DNA from: Maniola hyperantus
Taxonomy: Eukaryota; Arthropoda; Insecta; Lepidoptera; Nymphalidae
Length of the DNA stretch: 64,000 nt
Direction: 5' to 3'
Assembly (NCBI RefSeq): GCF_902806685.2
Contig: NC_048555.1
Coordinates: 3,038,001 to 3,102,000, forward strand
Made by a program: the position numbers and the translations under genes
Notes under the pieces: generated by a model
Told to the model about the DNA's origin: nothing
The model's database searches: none
Seen by the model: the letters and a program-made list of their open reading frames with translations, nothing else
Part shown: piece after piece, positions 10,073-20,854 of the stretch
Layout: the number at the start of each line of letters is the position of its first letter
Numbering within the stretch: position 1 is the first letter of the stretch

Positions 10073-10262
10073 AGTTGCAGGAACCAAGTAGTATAGCGAT
10101 GATTATTTATTTTATAATAAACCTGACGCGACGAAACGCGGAATTAGGTCATTTTGGCTCACGCACGGCCGCGGCGACGGTCGGATCGCGGCGTCAGCAG
10201 TTTTCGCTGTTATTGCGGTAAAGACACGGTCGGTTCCACCACAATGAAAACCAAACACTGAC
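10073..10262 (-). promoter_or_regulatory. 5' UTR and probable internal promoter of the jockey element
   Basis: The element begins GTCAGTGTTTGG on the minus strand. TCAGT matches the arthropod initiator, placed at the very first bases as known for jockey-type internal promoters. Taking A(10259) as +1, CGACC falls at +28 to +32, a near match to the downstream promoter element. Start-site use is inferred, not shown. Confidence 0.5.
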
Positions 10263-10272
10263 TGAGCAATAT
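10263..10272. repeat. target-site duplication, right copy (jockey element)
   Basis: TGAGCAATAT, identical to 5777-5786, immediately beyond the element's 5' end. Confidence 0.8.
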
Positions 10273-10485
10273 GAACATTATGTAGGAAAATATTTACAAC
10301 TAAGTATCTACTTAGGTATCTACTAATAAAGAATCTCTTGTCATCGTTGACAAAACTTTCAAAGAATGTTTTACGCACTAGTGCGTGTTACCGTTTTGCA
10401 CACTCGATTTTTTCTCACATTTGACATCGATGATGTAAACTAAAAGTTTGGCGGCATGGCATTACTATTAGATCTTATTAAATAA

Positions 10486-11040
10486 ACTAGCTGACCCGCC
10501 CGGCTTCGCTCGGGTGGATTTTAGAAAATCGGCGGGGGGCTAGAATTTTCAAAATCCTGAAATAGGTAGGTAGGTAAGTACCTACCTATGACCTACGTAT
10601 TTTTCTTTTGTAACTGAAAATCAATTTTATTGAAAAAAACTTGAAAAATGTCGGACTTTCATACCAACTTTCATCCCTTATCCCTCTTGGCAGTAGAATT
10701 TTCAAAAATTGTGAAGTACCTACTTATGTACCTACCCATTGTTTTGTTTTTAACCGAAAGCCTGTAAGTACCTATACCAATTTTCATAGATGTAACTTGA
10801 AAAATGATAGATTTTCATACAAACTTCCATCCCCCATTTACCCCCTTAGGGGTGGAACTTCAAAAACCTTACTTAGTGGCTATAGGTACATATTATTACA
10901 TACCTACCTACTCTTTACAAAAAACACACCTTCCAAATTTCATGTCTCTGGAGTCTGGATCAGTGGTTTAGGCTGTGCGTTGATATATTATAAGTCACTT
11001 ACTTAGTCAGTCAGTCAGGACTCGGGACTCTGAATTTTAT
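10486..11040 (+). repeat. diverged family C-like repeats, two or more joined copies
   Basis: Starts CTAGCTGACCCGCCCGGCTT with the GC hairpin, then repeats motifs such as ACTTTCATCCC/ACTTCCATCCC and CTTAGGGGTGGAACTTCAAA, and ends near GGCTGTGCGTTGATATAT with a (CAGT)n run at about 11005-11020. The body is closest to the copy at 46634-46852. Confidence 0.6.
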
Positions 11041-11690
11041 ATACCTATACTCACAGATTAAAATTTTTATTGTTTTTTATCATAATATTTATTTACTTCC
11101 TTTATATGCTCAGACTAGGATTACCTCTGAAACCTTTTTCATGTGCAAAAGATGAAAGAATCCTCGCGATTCCACCCAAATGAATCCGGAAAGGTTCACA
11201 AAAAGTATCCAAGCCATTGTCCGTAAAACATTTCTCATCTTGGAGTGAATGTTCACGCTTTCAAGTGCCTAATCCTCAAGGAATCGTCACCATTGTCACT
11301 CTGCTGCAGGACATTAATCCTGCCTTTAGAAGACAAGAGATATCCATCAATTGTCAACATTGGACTGGCGGGGTAGGGCCCTACCTCGCTCCCCCAATGG
11401 GTGCGCCTCCCTACCCACACAGCGGAAAATCGTCATAGAGTAGACAGTGGTATCGATGTTTCGACAGTCAATGGCGCTATTTTATTCAGTGAATACCTAC
11501 AGTATGAATATATCTACTGCAGCTTATAATACAGGGCAAGATAGATGGCAGACGTAGATGAATACCCTCAAGAACCTTCGCCAGTGGTTTATTATGAGTA
11601 CAAGATGACTGTTTAGGGCAGCAGTAAACAAGATCTAAGTAGTTAGCCTTAATGATTGCCAACCTCCGGTAGGATGATGACACTTGAAGA
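11041..11690. other. intergenic, unique-looking
   Basis: A moderately GC-rich part (11150-11450) has open frames but no motif I recognise. Nothing can be called. Confidence 0.4.
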
Positions 11691-11692
11691 CC

Positions 11693-11884
11693 TACAGTAT
11701 GAGGCAGAAAATAATGTACACTGATCTTTAGAAGGAGATAGCGAATTCGTAGAGCATTGTCTCTGTTGTTGAGACCGAAAAACTTCATATAGGTTTGAGT
11801 GACAGAGACATACGCTATACAAAGCCGGAATGTCATTCTAAAGGCAGATGTAAGTACTTACATTATTTTCTGCCGCGTCTTGTA
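11693..11884 (+). mobile_element. palindromic mariner-like MITE (GCGGCAGAAAGTAATGTAC type)
   Basis: Inverted arms GAGGCAGAAAATAATGTACA and the matching TTACATTATTTTCTGCCGCG flank a palindromic core around GACAGAGACA. Both outer ends abut TA (TA|CAGTAT … CTTG|TA), in keeping with TA target duplication of Tc1/mariner-type elements. Relatives are at 38503-38675, 44992-45172 and 55029-55338. Confidence 0.6.
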
Positions 11885-12930
11885 CCTATATTATCGTCGA
11901 TAAAGGATAGCGGGCTCCAAACAGCCGTTCTATTTGGCGGTCATTTTGATAAAAAATAGCAGCCTCTACCCTGTTCTAGTTGGCGGGCATTTTGAAATCT
12001 GAGTTCAGACCTAAGCTTTACCTACCTATAACTTGAAAAGTCACGCCTAAGCTTTAGGTAAGTAGGTACCTACTTGAAAAACCTGTTGGCTCTACGTGAA
12101 TTAGTTACTCTTTGGCAGCAATCCGCCAAACATAGATATAGCGAGTGAGCTAGTGATTGTCAAAATTTGGCTTCGTAGAACAAAGCGTTATTTACCGAGC
12201 GGGGAGGGCCTTTGTGCCGCATTACACCACTCTACATAATATTGTGAAAGTTCTAACAATACACTGTTTGCAGCGAACGTATTATGAGGCTTTTTGTTCG
12301 GAATCGCGACTTGTTTGGATCTTTCTGAGGCGCCGATGATTAGTTTTGGATGGCGGAACTTTCCGACTTTGAGGTTCGTGTTTGCGTCTTGGTAATTATA
12401 GTACCTACCTACCTACCTACCTACTGTTGCGAGTTGGTAGGAGTTTCGCGTCTTTTGTAGTGGTTAAAGAGGTTTTTATGGTTGGCTGATTTTATTCGTA
12501 GATTAATTCTATTTTTATCTACTTAATGAGATAGGTACTAATTTATTGTGGCAGATTTATATTGTGTTTGGTTTTTAAAAAATTGTAAGAAGGTCTAGCT
12601 CTACTCCTTAATTAATGTGAATAGATACCTACTAATATTTAGTTTTTTCTTAATGAAGTATCTAAAGCTAATTATTAAGACATAGATAAATACCTACCTA
12701 CCAATTTTTCTGTCAAGGTTTTTACAAGTTTTACGTATAGTAATAAATGACTCTATAATATGATAGAAGTACTAGGTAAGTAGATGAAAATGTAAAGAAA
12801 TTGTTCAAGAGTATCTAGGCCTACCTACCTAGGTAGCCTACACTTATAGGTAGGTACCTAAGTGCCTATTCTGCCTAGGTATAGAAATTTGTATGTGAAG
12901 TGCGCAAAATAGCATATAATAATAGCATAA
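11885..12930. other. intergenic, mostly unique
   Basis: Contains an imperfect direct repeat (CTATTTGGCGGTCATTTTGA and CTAGTTGGCGGGCATTTTGA, about 46 bp apart near 11930 and 11977) and many TACCTACC runs. No gene seen. Confidence 0.45.
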
Positions 12931-13424
12931 GTAAGGGAAATGTCCCAATACTCGTCGGTTTCTCAATTTAGCTGACTTTGCAGCTTTGCCACGTTGCTGT
13001 TATTTAATTTAGAACAAAACAAATTACATGACAAGAAAGCAAATATTATAATGTATTTATTAAATATAGTTTTGGAATTAATAAGTTTCATTAATGTTAT
13101 TAAATAATTAAAAAATACAAAAATGAGTGATTTGTACCAGTATCCGTCAGATTTGTCCTAATTATCGTCAATGCGTCCCAGAACTCGTCAATTTTTATCA
13201 ATAATTTAAACTCTATTGCCATAGACATAAGGTTTACTTTAATTTCATTTTCAAGTTGTGATTATTTTACATCGCCACTTGAGCTGAGAAAATGTGTAAA
13301 ATATAAATTTGACTAGTCGTTTTAAATGGAAAACTATTAGATTCTGGGCTTTCAAGCCATGCCATGGCGGGAAATCCGCGCCTTGTCTTTGGCTGTTTAC
13401 GTTGTCTATGATATATCATTTTAG

Positions 13425-13495
13425 ACTGCATCGTCACTTACCATCAGGTGAGATTGCAGTCAAGGGCTAACTTGTATTTGAATAAATAAAAAAAA
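13425..13495 (+). repeat. LINE/SINE 3' tail
   Basis: TTACCATCAGGTGAGATTGC followed by an AATAAATAAAAAAAA tail. The same kind of terminal sequence is seen on the minus strand at 5390-5460. Confidence 0.5.
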
Positions 13496-13640
13496 TCATC
13501 ATCATCAACCGATAGACGTCCACTGCTGGACATTAGTCTTTTGTAGGGACTTCCACACGCCACGGTCTTGCGCCACTTGAATCCAAATGAATGATATCGT
13601 CCGTCCACGTAGTGGGGGGTCCACCTACGAGTATTAGGTA
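13496..13640 (-). pseudogene. RTE-type LINE 3' end
   Basis: ATCATCATCATCAACCGATA at the left is the reverse complement of a (GATGAT)n tail. Reading leftwards on the minus strand the sequence encodes the familiar end …SLQKT…VQQWTS of RTE ORFs, here degraded. Confidence 0.6.
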
Positions 13641-13819
13641 GCATTACCTACTATATTGTTCAAGTTGTTTTTAGATACCTATTGTTCAAATAGGGATGAT
13701 GACTACTAGTCAAATAGGCATCTTTTTAAAATTGTTTTTCTGTTGCTTGTTATATTTTAATATTTATATTTATGAACCCCAAATTTTCTCGCTCTTTCTT
13801 TGAAACTCCACTCAATGCG

Positions 13820-14420
13820 ATAGCAAAAAATACCAAAAAGGCTTCAGGACCTGGATCACATCCACACGCTGCGGAAAATTATACAGAAGACTGAAGAATA
13901 TAATCGGCCACTTTGTTTAACGTTTTTGGATTATGAAAAAGCCTTCGATTCCTTGGAAACATAGGCTGTATTGAGATCGCCATAGAGGTGCCAAATCGAC
14001 TACTGGCATATTCAAGTGCTGAAGTGCTTGTACGAAAACCGCCACGATGTCAGTCCGCATTGAGGACCAGGGAAGGAAGCTCCCCCGAAGCTCTTTACCG
14101 CTGCTTTAGAAGACTGTTTTAAGCTTCAGGATTGGAACGGACTTGGCATTAACATTAATGGCGAGTACATCACTCACCTTTGATTTGCCGATGACAATGT
14201 ATAGTCGTTATTGCAGAGACTCTGGAAGACCTTAATGCAATGCTCAATGACAGCCGAGCTTCAGAACAGGTGGGCCTAGAAATGGACATGAGTAAGACAG
14301 AAATCATGACTAAGGCTGATTTCCTGCCCCACCCAGTAATCATTAAGAGCTCTGCACTCGACATTGTAGACGAGTAGGTATGTATACCTGTTGACATATG
14401 GTTCCGAGACATGATTGCTA
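13820..14420 (+). pseudogene. degenerate RTE-type reverse transcriptase
   Basis: Plus-strand reading near 13840 gives DLDHIHTLRKIIQKTEEYNR and then LDYEKAFDSLE, the RT palm segment that carries the first catalytic aspartate in RTE elements. Further on, with shifts and stops, come FADD-like and AETLEDLNAML (about 14180-14250) and then DMSKTEIM. Several frameshifts and stop codons break the frame, so the gene is dead. It lies inside the candidate transposon at 12931-15846 and probably inserted into it. Confidence 0.65.
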
Positions 14421-15077
14421 ACTATGAACTTCATAAAAAAGCTCAGAGTCTCTCCATCGCCCAGACCCAATTGCAAAGATCGTGCAATTGGGTCGAGAAA
14501 TCGACAAATAAAATTAACAAAATAATCGTGGAATGTAGCCGTTATATACATAATAATATGTCGTTAAACTAGTGGTCGGTGGTCCACTCCGAACTAAGAA
14601 CTCGTGGTATCCCATAACTCTATTATCCCATAACAGTGCCATATAATATATTAAGATTATTGTAAAGTTATGTTAAAAATACTAATGCCCATTAAAAATG
14701 AAATAATTTCGTTTCTTTATAACATATATCTAATTTAAATTTTTGTTGTTCAAGTACACGATATAACTGAAATTATACACAAGTTTCAGTTTCTAATATG
14801 TCGCCGTTTTTGACATATAGCGTCGAATTCAATCGCCACTTTAAAACTCCCTATTGCATATGAGAGCCCCGCTGAAATAAAGCTTTTATATTTTTGTGTG
14901 CAATATTCGTCTGAAGGCCGTCAGTTTTCATTTTATGTTAAAATTTGAAGTAATTAAACCAGTAATTCAGAAGTTATAAGGTTCTGATGGACAGACGGAC
15001 AAGTGCCATTTCACTCAAGTAAACTCAGAGGCCTCACTTCGCTCGGTCAAATATATATTCCCGTATCTGTGTGGCTG

Positions 15078-15240
15078 TTGAAGATGCAATGATTTTATTT
15101 TTTAACCTGACTACGACGAAGTTAAAGTTTTATAATTTTAATTATAAAACTTTAACTTCGTCGTTAAAAAATAAAAACATAATTATAAAACTTTAACTTC
15201 GTCGTAGTCAGGTTTAAAAATAAAAACATTGCATCTTCAA
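15078..15240. repeat. compound inverted repeat (foldback)
   Basis: Outer arms begin TTGAAGATGCAATG (15078) and end CATTGCATCTTCAA (15240). Between them the segment AATTATAAAACTTTAACTTC occurs twice direct (about 15139 and 15181) and once inverted (15115-15136). The whole could fold into a long AT-rich hairpin. Confidence 0.75.
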
Positions 15241-15846
15241 TTTAAATATTAATTCAAGTACAGATTAACTGTCCAAAATTGTCACTGTCTGTGTACCACA
15301 ACTGAAACTCTTATCACGTTGCAATAAGGTTTAAAATTGAACAGTGTCGGTATTACGTTCATTTTTCTAGTGTGTCCCAGTAACCGTCAAAATAGTATGA
15401 ATTTTGACGAGTATTGGGTCAAGTAGGGATTTCAAAGTACCAATAGATGTCACATGCGTTAAATCAAAAATAATAATAAAAGTAACACAGTTTTATAGAT
15501 TATTTCGTTAGAAAATTAACTTGACTGTTGTATAAAATAATCAGATTTACCACAGTGGCCAACAGATGTTTCAAAACTTTCTTCGAATACTAGCATGTAG
15601 GACTACGATTGAGTGACTAAACCTGGCTAAAAACACAAATTTTGAAAATGCTAACTTTGAATGCGTTTTTCTCCAACTCTATTATGGTTTAGACTAAATG
15701 TTGTTATACTAATTTATGGAAAATACTATCACAAATATGTTGCCATAAAAAGTTTTCATTTAGTTTTTGCTAGAAATTAATAGCTGACCATTTTTTACAA
15801 TCTGACGGGTATCGGTACACTGACGACTATACCAGCGTTTCCCTTA

Positions 15847-17055
15847 CCTACCTACCTACCTACCTATTAAAATATTAGAACTAATAATAATGGGTAGATA
15901 TAATAACATAGGCTGGAAAATAATAATTATCTATTGATAGCAAAGGTTCAAATTATGCAAAAATACATATTAGGTAAGTAATTATTTTAAAAAAATTAAG
16001 TAGGTAGGTACATACCTATTCAATCGAAAAAAGGTAACTAAGTATGATAAATACTGGAGAAAATCATAATAACATAAACGTTATAACAAAGTAACATTGT
16101 TTTATTATTCCGTTCTTCAATTAACCACCACAAAAATGGACCCCACATTATTACCAATTAAACAACGATTAAGCCAAATAGAAGCGGTTGAAACCGAATT
16201 ATTCTGAAATTAATTGGCCGAAAACCCGTTTGGAAATTCAAGCACACGTTCGAAAAGCTCGGGTTCGAAATTCAAATGAGGCGGCACGCCCCACCCCCTG
16301 CTCCGCCCCGGCGCCATCTTGAATCTGTGCGGGGGACGTTGGGGGGCTATTAAATTATTTCATTCCGCATCGGGCCGCGCTAGCTATCGGATTAAAATAA
16401 TTGCCTGCGAAAGCGTAAACGGATAATGATTTTTGTGAACAAAATAATATGGTATGAAATTTAATTTTGCTTCAAGCGTTCCCGCATTTTGTTCCTTTTA
16501 GTGGAAATGGAGGTAGCCGTTATGAATTAATATTTAATAGGTAGACAGTATAAGTGTAATGAAACGCGTTTTTATTTAATAACTGTCATTACTCGTTGTT
16601 ACTTTAAAGATAATTCTTTGTTTTGTTTTTTTGCATTGAATTGAATAAGTATACTTTCCTACTGCACATAACATTAACATAATTTTATATAAGGTATGTT
16701 ACACTAAACAGCTTTTACAATATGAGAACATCATAAAAGTTGATTCAGTATACACGCTTATGATTTTTCTTTCCGCCTACCTATTTGTTTAAAAATATGT
16801 AAAATCCTCAATGATTTTTTTTACATTTTATTATTTAGCGACAAAAATATTGATTAGGTAGGTATATAGATAGGTACACGATTTCATACCTACCTTGCCT
16901 AAAAGGATAGACCAATACAAAAAAAATGGTATCTACTTAAAAACACCTATTATTAAATAGGTAAGTAGATATTAGATAAGTAGTGTTTTTTAACAGTTTG
17001 GTAAAAACAGACATTCCCACAAGGCAACAATATTATGATGCTTACAAAATTTCCG
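15847..17055. other. intergenic with a GC-rich unique island
   Basis: 16240-16400 is unusually GC-rich (CCGCCCCGGCGCCATCTTGA) amid AT-rich DNA and does not resemble the repeats seen elsewhere. It may be a regulatory island, but no gene or start site is identifiable. The flanks are AT-rich and featureless. Confidence 0.4.
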
Positions 17056-17059
17056 AAGT

Positions 17060-18380
17060 GGTTTTTACTTTTCTGTACCTACAGAATTTGATAGCAGTAA
17101 ACTTTCCTATTCACTTTCATATCTGAAAATAAATCCTCATTTTAAAAACCAATTGATATGAATGTGTTATGATACACTTAACAAGCTAAATTGTAGCCTC
17201 ATCAGCAAAGCACCTAAGAACATTTTCCAAACGGTTACAATTTTTTTCATTCTCAATAAAATTCCAGGATAAAATAAACCTTAAATATTGGCTAAAATAG
17301 AATATAATAATATAAAATAGAAAAACAAGTTTTAGCATTATTATTCAGTTCTGTAGGTACCAATTTATAAACCAAATCGTAACCTCGTTGTAACATGAAC
17401 CATGTTCAGCTAGTGACGAACCAAATAGTTGTACCTAAGGTATATTCTGATATATACGGTTTTATCTTTATCATCACAACTAAGTGAAATAAACTTTCTT
17501 AGTTGATAAACTATACCTAATATACCTAAGTAAATATTCAAAATTCTAATGTCAATAAAATGTTATGCAGTTAAAAAATAGTTTATAAGCTAGGTATATA
17601 AATCGTAACCTTGTTATTACGTAAACTATGTTCACCCATAGTGACTAAGCAAATAGGTTGGTAGTTGGTAGGTACCTACCTACTATTCTGAAACGCTTGT
17701 ACTTTTTTAATTACCAACTTCAAACGAAAGAAACTTATTCACTAAATGGTAGGTAAGTACTACTTATAAATCTTCACTTCAAAATTCTTGTTTTCAAAAT
17801 GTTATACAGTTAAGTTACAGTTTATAAGCTCAATCCTTACCTCATTATAAGCTAAGCCATGTCCACTTAGTAACGAACCAAATAGATACTATTCTGAAAC
17901 GGTTATAATTTTTCCATTCCTAACTTCAAACGAAATGAACATATTCACCAAACGGTAGGTAATATAAGCCCTCACTTCAACATTGTAATGGTATCAAAAT
18001 GTTATGTAATTAAGTAACAGTTTTTAAGTTCACTCGTAACCTCATTATATGATAAACCATGTCCACTTAGTGACGAACCAAATAGATACTATTCTGAAAC
18101 GGTTATAATTTTTCCATTCACAACTTCAAACGAAATAAACATATTCACTAAACGGTAGCTAATATAAACCTTCACTTCAAAATTTTAACAGTATCAAAAT
18201 GTTATGCAGTTAAGTAACAGTTTTTAATCTCAATCGTAACCTCGTTATATGAGAAACCATGTCCACTTAGTGACGAACCAAATAGATACTATTCTGAAAC
18301 GGTTATAATTTTTCCATTCCCAACTTCAAACGAAATAAACTTTCTTATTCGCTGAACTGGAATATAAATCCGCACTTCAA
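17060..18380. repeat. degenerate tandem array, ~200-230 bp period
   Basis: The block TAGTGACGAACCAAATAG recurs at about 17411, 17639 (diverged), 17868, 18068 and 18268. Each copy is followed by ATACTATTCTGAAACGGTTA or a variant and by CAACTTCAAACGAAATAAAC. Spacing is about 228, 229, 200 and 200 bp. Earlier copies (17060-17400) are more diverged and the last two nearly identical. No coding potential. Confidence 0.75.
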
Positions 18381-19050
18381 AAGCCAAGTGTTAAGAACAT
18401 GTTAATCCCACTACAGTTTCAACTGCAAGGTGGAAGTGACCTGAAGTTTCAAAAACTCCCGACTTGAGAGTTGAGTGTAGCAAACTTGCGGCCTCGGTTA
18501 GGCTAGGAGGTGATGGCAACTTTGTAGAGAATACTGCGGTAGCGGGGTACTGAATGGAGAATGCTCTATTTTATATTTCTTAGGAATGCTAACAAAGAAA
18601 ATTCAGTCCCTTTTCTATTGTAGATACATACCTACCGCATCTATAATTACCAAACGTTGGTATAAGTAAGTAACTTAGCTAAGTAAAACACAAAGTACAA
18701 CTGCGTAGGTATAAGTAATTGGTCAGTTAGTTATATTAAAACCACAATTTTAGTAAACGATTTTCGTCAAATTGAACTACCTTGTTCTCTTATATTATTA
18801 CAGGTAGGTATAGGTGGCGCATATCTTGTTGGTTTTGTTTAATCTACTAAAATAAGTCTCATATAGGTACCTAATACAAAAAGTCGTAATTATTTTACTA
18901 AAAATAGTGTAAGATAGTTAAAACTATAACTGTAAAAGCTAGTTATACCTAACAAAGTACATAACTAAAATTACACTGAAAACATTTATAGTGTAGTAGT
19001 TTGTTAGTGTTGAGTTGCAGCAATAAGCTCTAAAACTTTAGAAATGCTTA
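18381..19050. other. intergenic, nothing recognised
   Basis: Unique-looking sequence; no ORF or repeat end supported. Confidence 0.4.
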
Positions 19051-19054
19051 AAAT

Positions 19055-19277
19055 CTTGAAATTACTACCCATATTACAAATGCAAAACTGTGGTTTTTTT
19101 TGTTCGTTGTTTTGTCCACAAATCAGTCGTAACGGAGCAATGGCTCGACGTAATTTTTTATTCTTTCCTACAGACCTGAAGATTTACATATTATAGGCTT
19201 CTTTTTATCCTGGAAAAATCAAACAGTTGCCAATTGATGTTTAAGAACCTAAATCCACGTGGATGAAGTCGCGTAGA
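19055..19277 (-). repeat. family A, diverged copy
   Basis: Reverse orientation: TTACAAATGCAAAACTGTGG, the central GGCTTCTTTTTATCCTGGAA, and CCACGTGGATGAAGTCGCG, ending before GATCAGTTGG. Confidence 0.55.
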
Positions 19278-19742
19278 TCAGTTGGTAACCACGGAACAGA
19301 AATACAAACTGTTGAAAACTTGTAAGAGGAACTAGTTAAGCGCAAATCCTTTAATGAATTGGTTGGAAACTCCAAACAAATTTAATATGGTAAAGTAGAG
19401 CATATCTCAGTGGGAGTCGCAAGTCAGGTGCAAATCGAACACGATTTAGCCATCAGCGCGGCGTCGTCAGTCGCACTCCCTCATCCCACCACTTGTCTCA
19501 TCAAATTGAATCCAGTTGCATCCGCGTCAACTGCGCGTTGCTACTACATGCTACTATCTTCGCAATTATACTACTAACTTCACACTTATGCTACTATCTT
19601 CACACTTATCAGACTAGCTTCATATATCTATGGTACGATACTGCGATGTGCATGTGATGTCACTTGAATCACAATGTGAATCATTAGGTGCTTTTACATG
19701 TAATTTAATACTCAAGGTACTTAATTATTGTCGATTGTTTGA
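19278..19742. other. intergenic, nothing recognised
   Basis: Contains a short GC-richer patch at 19430-19550 (CAGCGCGGCGTCGTCAGTCG) without a recognisable gene. Confidence 0.4.
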
Positions 19743-19743
19743 A

Positions 19744-19977
19744 GATACAGTCATCACTACCATATTATAAAAGTGAAAGTGTGTTTTAGTTGGTTTATTG
19801 GCTTGTTGGTTTGTCCTTCAATCACGCCGAAACGGAATGACGGATCGGCGTGATTTTCGGCATGGTTATAATAAAAAACTGGGAGAGCAACATAGGCTAC
19901 TTTTATCTCGGAAAGTTAGAGAGTTCCCACGGGATTTCAAAAGCTTATATCCACGCGGATAAAGCCGCGGGCATTAT
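19744..19977 (-). repeat. family A copy
   Basis: Reverse-oriented: AAAGTGAAAGTGTGTTTTAG, TTGGTTTGTCCTTCAATCAC, GGCTACTTTTATC, CGCGGATAAAGCCGCGGGCA; the CTAGT end is worn. Confidence 0.6.
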
Positions 19978-20021
19978 AGGTAAAGATGATAGTGTTTTAA
20001 TTCCACAACCGGTTCAGAATT

Positions 20022-20068
20022 TAATTTTATTATTATATCAATATTTCATTGATATAATAATAAAATTA
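20022..20068. repeat. perfect 21-bp hairpin, AT-rich
   Basis: Left arm 20022-20042 and right arm 20048-20068 are exact reverse complements, with a 5-nt loop (ATTTC). The arms contain TATTATTATATCAAT. Such a perfect foldback may be the remains of a palindromic element; RNA function is unproven. Confidence 0.8.
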
Positions 20069-20202
20069 TAATATCAATTTTTCACGCCGGACAAAAACTA
20101 GCAAGACAACAAGACACTCGAAGGTTTTTTAAAGTTTTTCTTGTATTATATTCACACTCATATTTACATTCCGAAAAATTCCGCGCCTTTAATTATTTAT
20201 TT

Positions 20203-20377
20203 ACTAGCTGATACCCGCGACTTCATCCGCGTGGATTAAGGTTTTTTTAAATCCCGTGGGGACTCTTTAATTTTCCGGGGTAAAAAGTAGCCTAGGTATG
20301 TCACTCACCCATGCAAAAGATTGAAGGTCAAACCAACAAACCAACAAACAAACACACTTTCGCATTTATAATAAGGG
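20203..20377 (+). repeat. family A copy
   Basis: CTAGCTGATACCCGCGACTT head, GGGGTAAAAAGTAGCCTAGG, internal deletion, then CAAACCAACAAACAAACAC and ACTTTCGCATTTATAATAAG. Confidence 0.7.
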
Positions 20378-20645
20378 TAAGTACTGATATTAAAAACAAA
20401 TTTATTTCTGAAAACCGTAAAAAAATATTCCGTTCTATCTGCAAGTGTGTAGGGGGCATAACATTTTTGCAAGGGCATCTAGAGTTTGATTTGAGAATGT
20501 ATACCGCCCCTCCCTCCCCATTCTTCCTCCACTATCAAATTGAATTCGCTGGAACTGCATCGCGTAGCTTCATCCGATGAAGCTGTGCGGTTGTTTGTTC
20601 GGAACACTTGGTGCTCTGCTCGCAAACTGCATAGAATATAGATAA

Positions 20646-20854
20646 CTAGCTGATGCCCGCGACTTCGTCCGCGTGGACATACATTTTTCAAAATCCTGCG
20701 GGAACTCTTTTATTTTCCGGGATAAAAAGTAGCCTATGTCACTCTCCAGGTCTTTATCTATACCCATGCGAAAAAATCACGTCAATCCGTTGCACCGTTA
20801 CGACGTGATTGAAGGACAAACCAACAAACAAACACACTTTCGCATTTAATAAGG
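20646..20854 (+). repeat. family A copy, near full length
   Basis: CTAGCTGATGCCCGCGACTT to ACTTTCGCATTTAATAAGG, with the CACGTCAATCCG…TACGACGTG imperfect palindrome intact. Confidence 0.75.

Larger units (their letters stand above)
5787..10262 (-). mobile_element. full-length jockey-clade non-LTR retrotransposon
   Basis: A 4.48-kb element bounded by perfect 10-bp target duplications. On the minus strand it has a ~190-nt 5' UTR starting GTCAGTGTTTGG, ORF1 (Gag-like), ORF2 (endonuclease and reverse transcriptase) overlapping ORF1 by ATGA, a ~260-nt 3' UTR and a poly(A) tail of about 20 (T run from 5787). Both ORFs are open and keep their catalytic residues, so the insertion is young and possibly still competent. 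Clade is assigned from gene order, the zinc-knuckle ORF1, an AP-type endonuclease, the FADD catalytic box and the lack of an RNase H domain. Confidence 0.85.
12931..15846. mobile_element. candidate 2.9-kb DNA transposon remnant with inverted ends and mirrored subterminal motifs
   Basis: The left end is GTAAGGGAAATGTCCCAATA and the right end reads GCGTTTCCCTTAC, giving an inverted terminal GTAAGGGAAA. A short motif close to GTCCCAGTANTCGTCA occurs at 12942, 13134, 13154, 13174 and 15372 on the plus strand. It occurs inverted at 15405, 15802 and 15820, so the ends mirror each other. No transposase ORF survives; the interior holds RTE debris (13.4-14.6 kb) and a compound palindrome. Superfamily unknown. 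Confidence 0.5.

Noticed and set aside
10073..10087. Upstream extension of jockey ORF1
   Set aside because: The extended frame begins at a TTG (VPATMADIK); eukaryotic translation is far more likely from the ATG at 10072.
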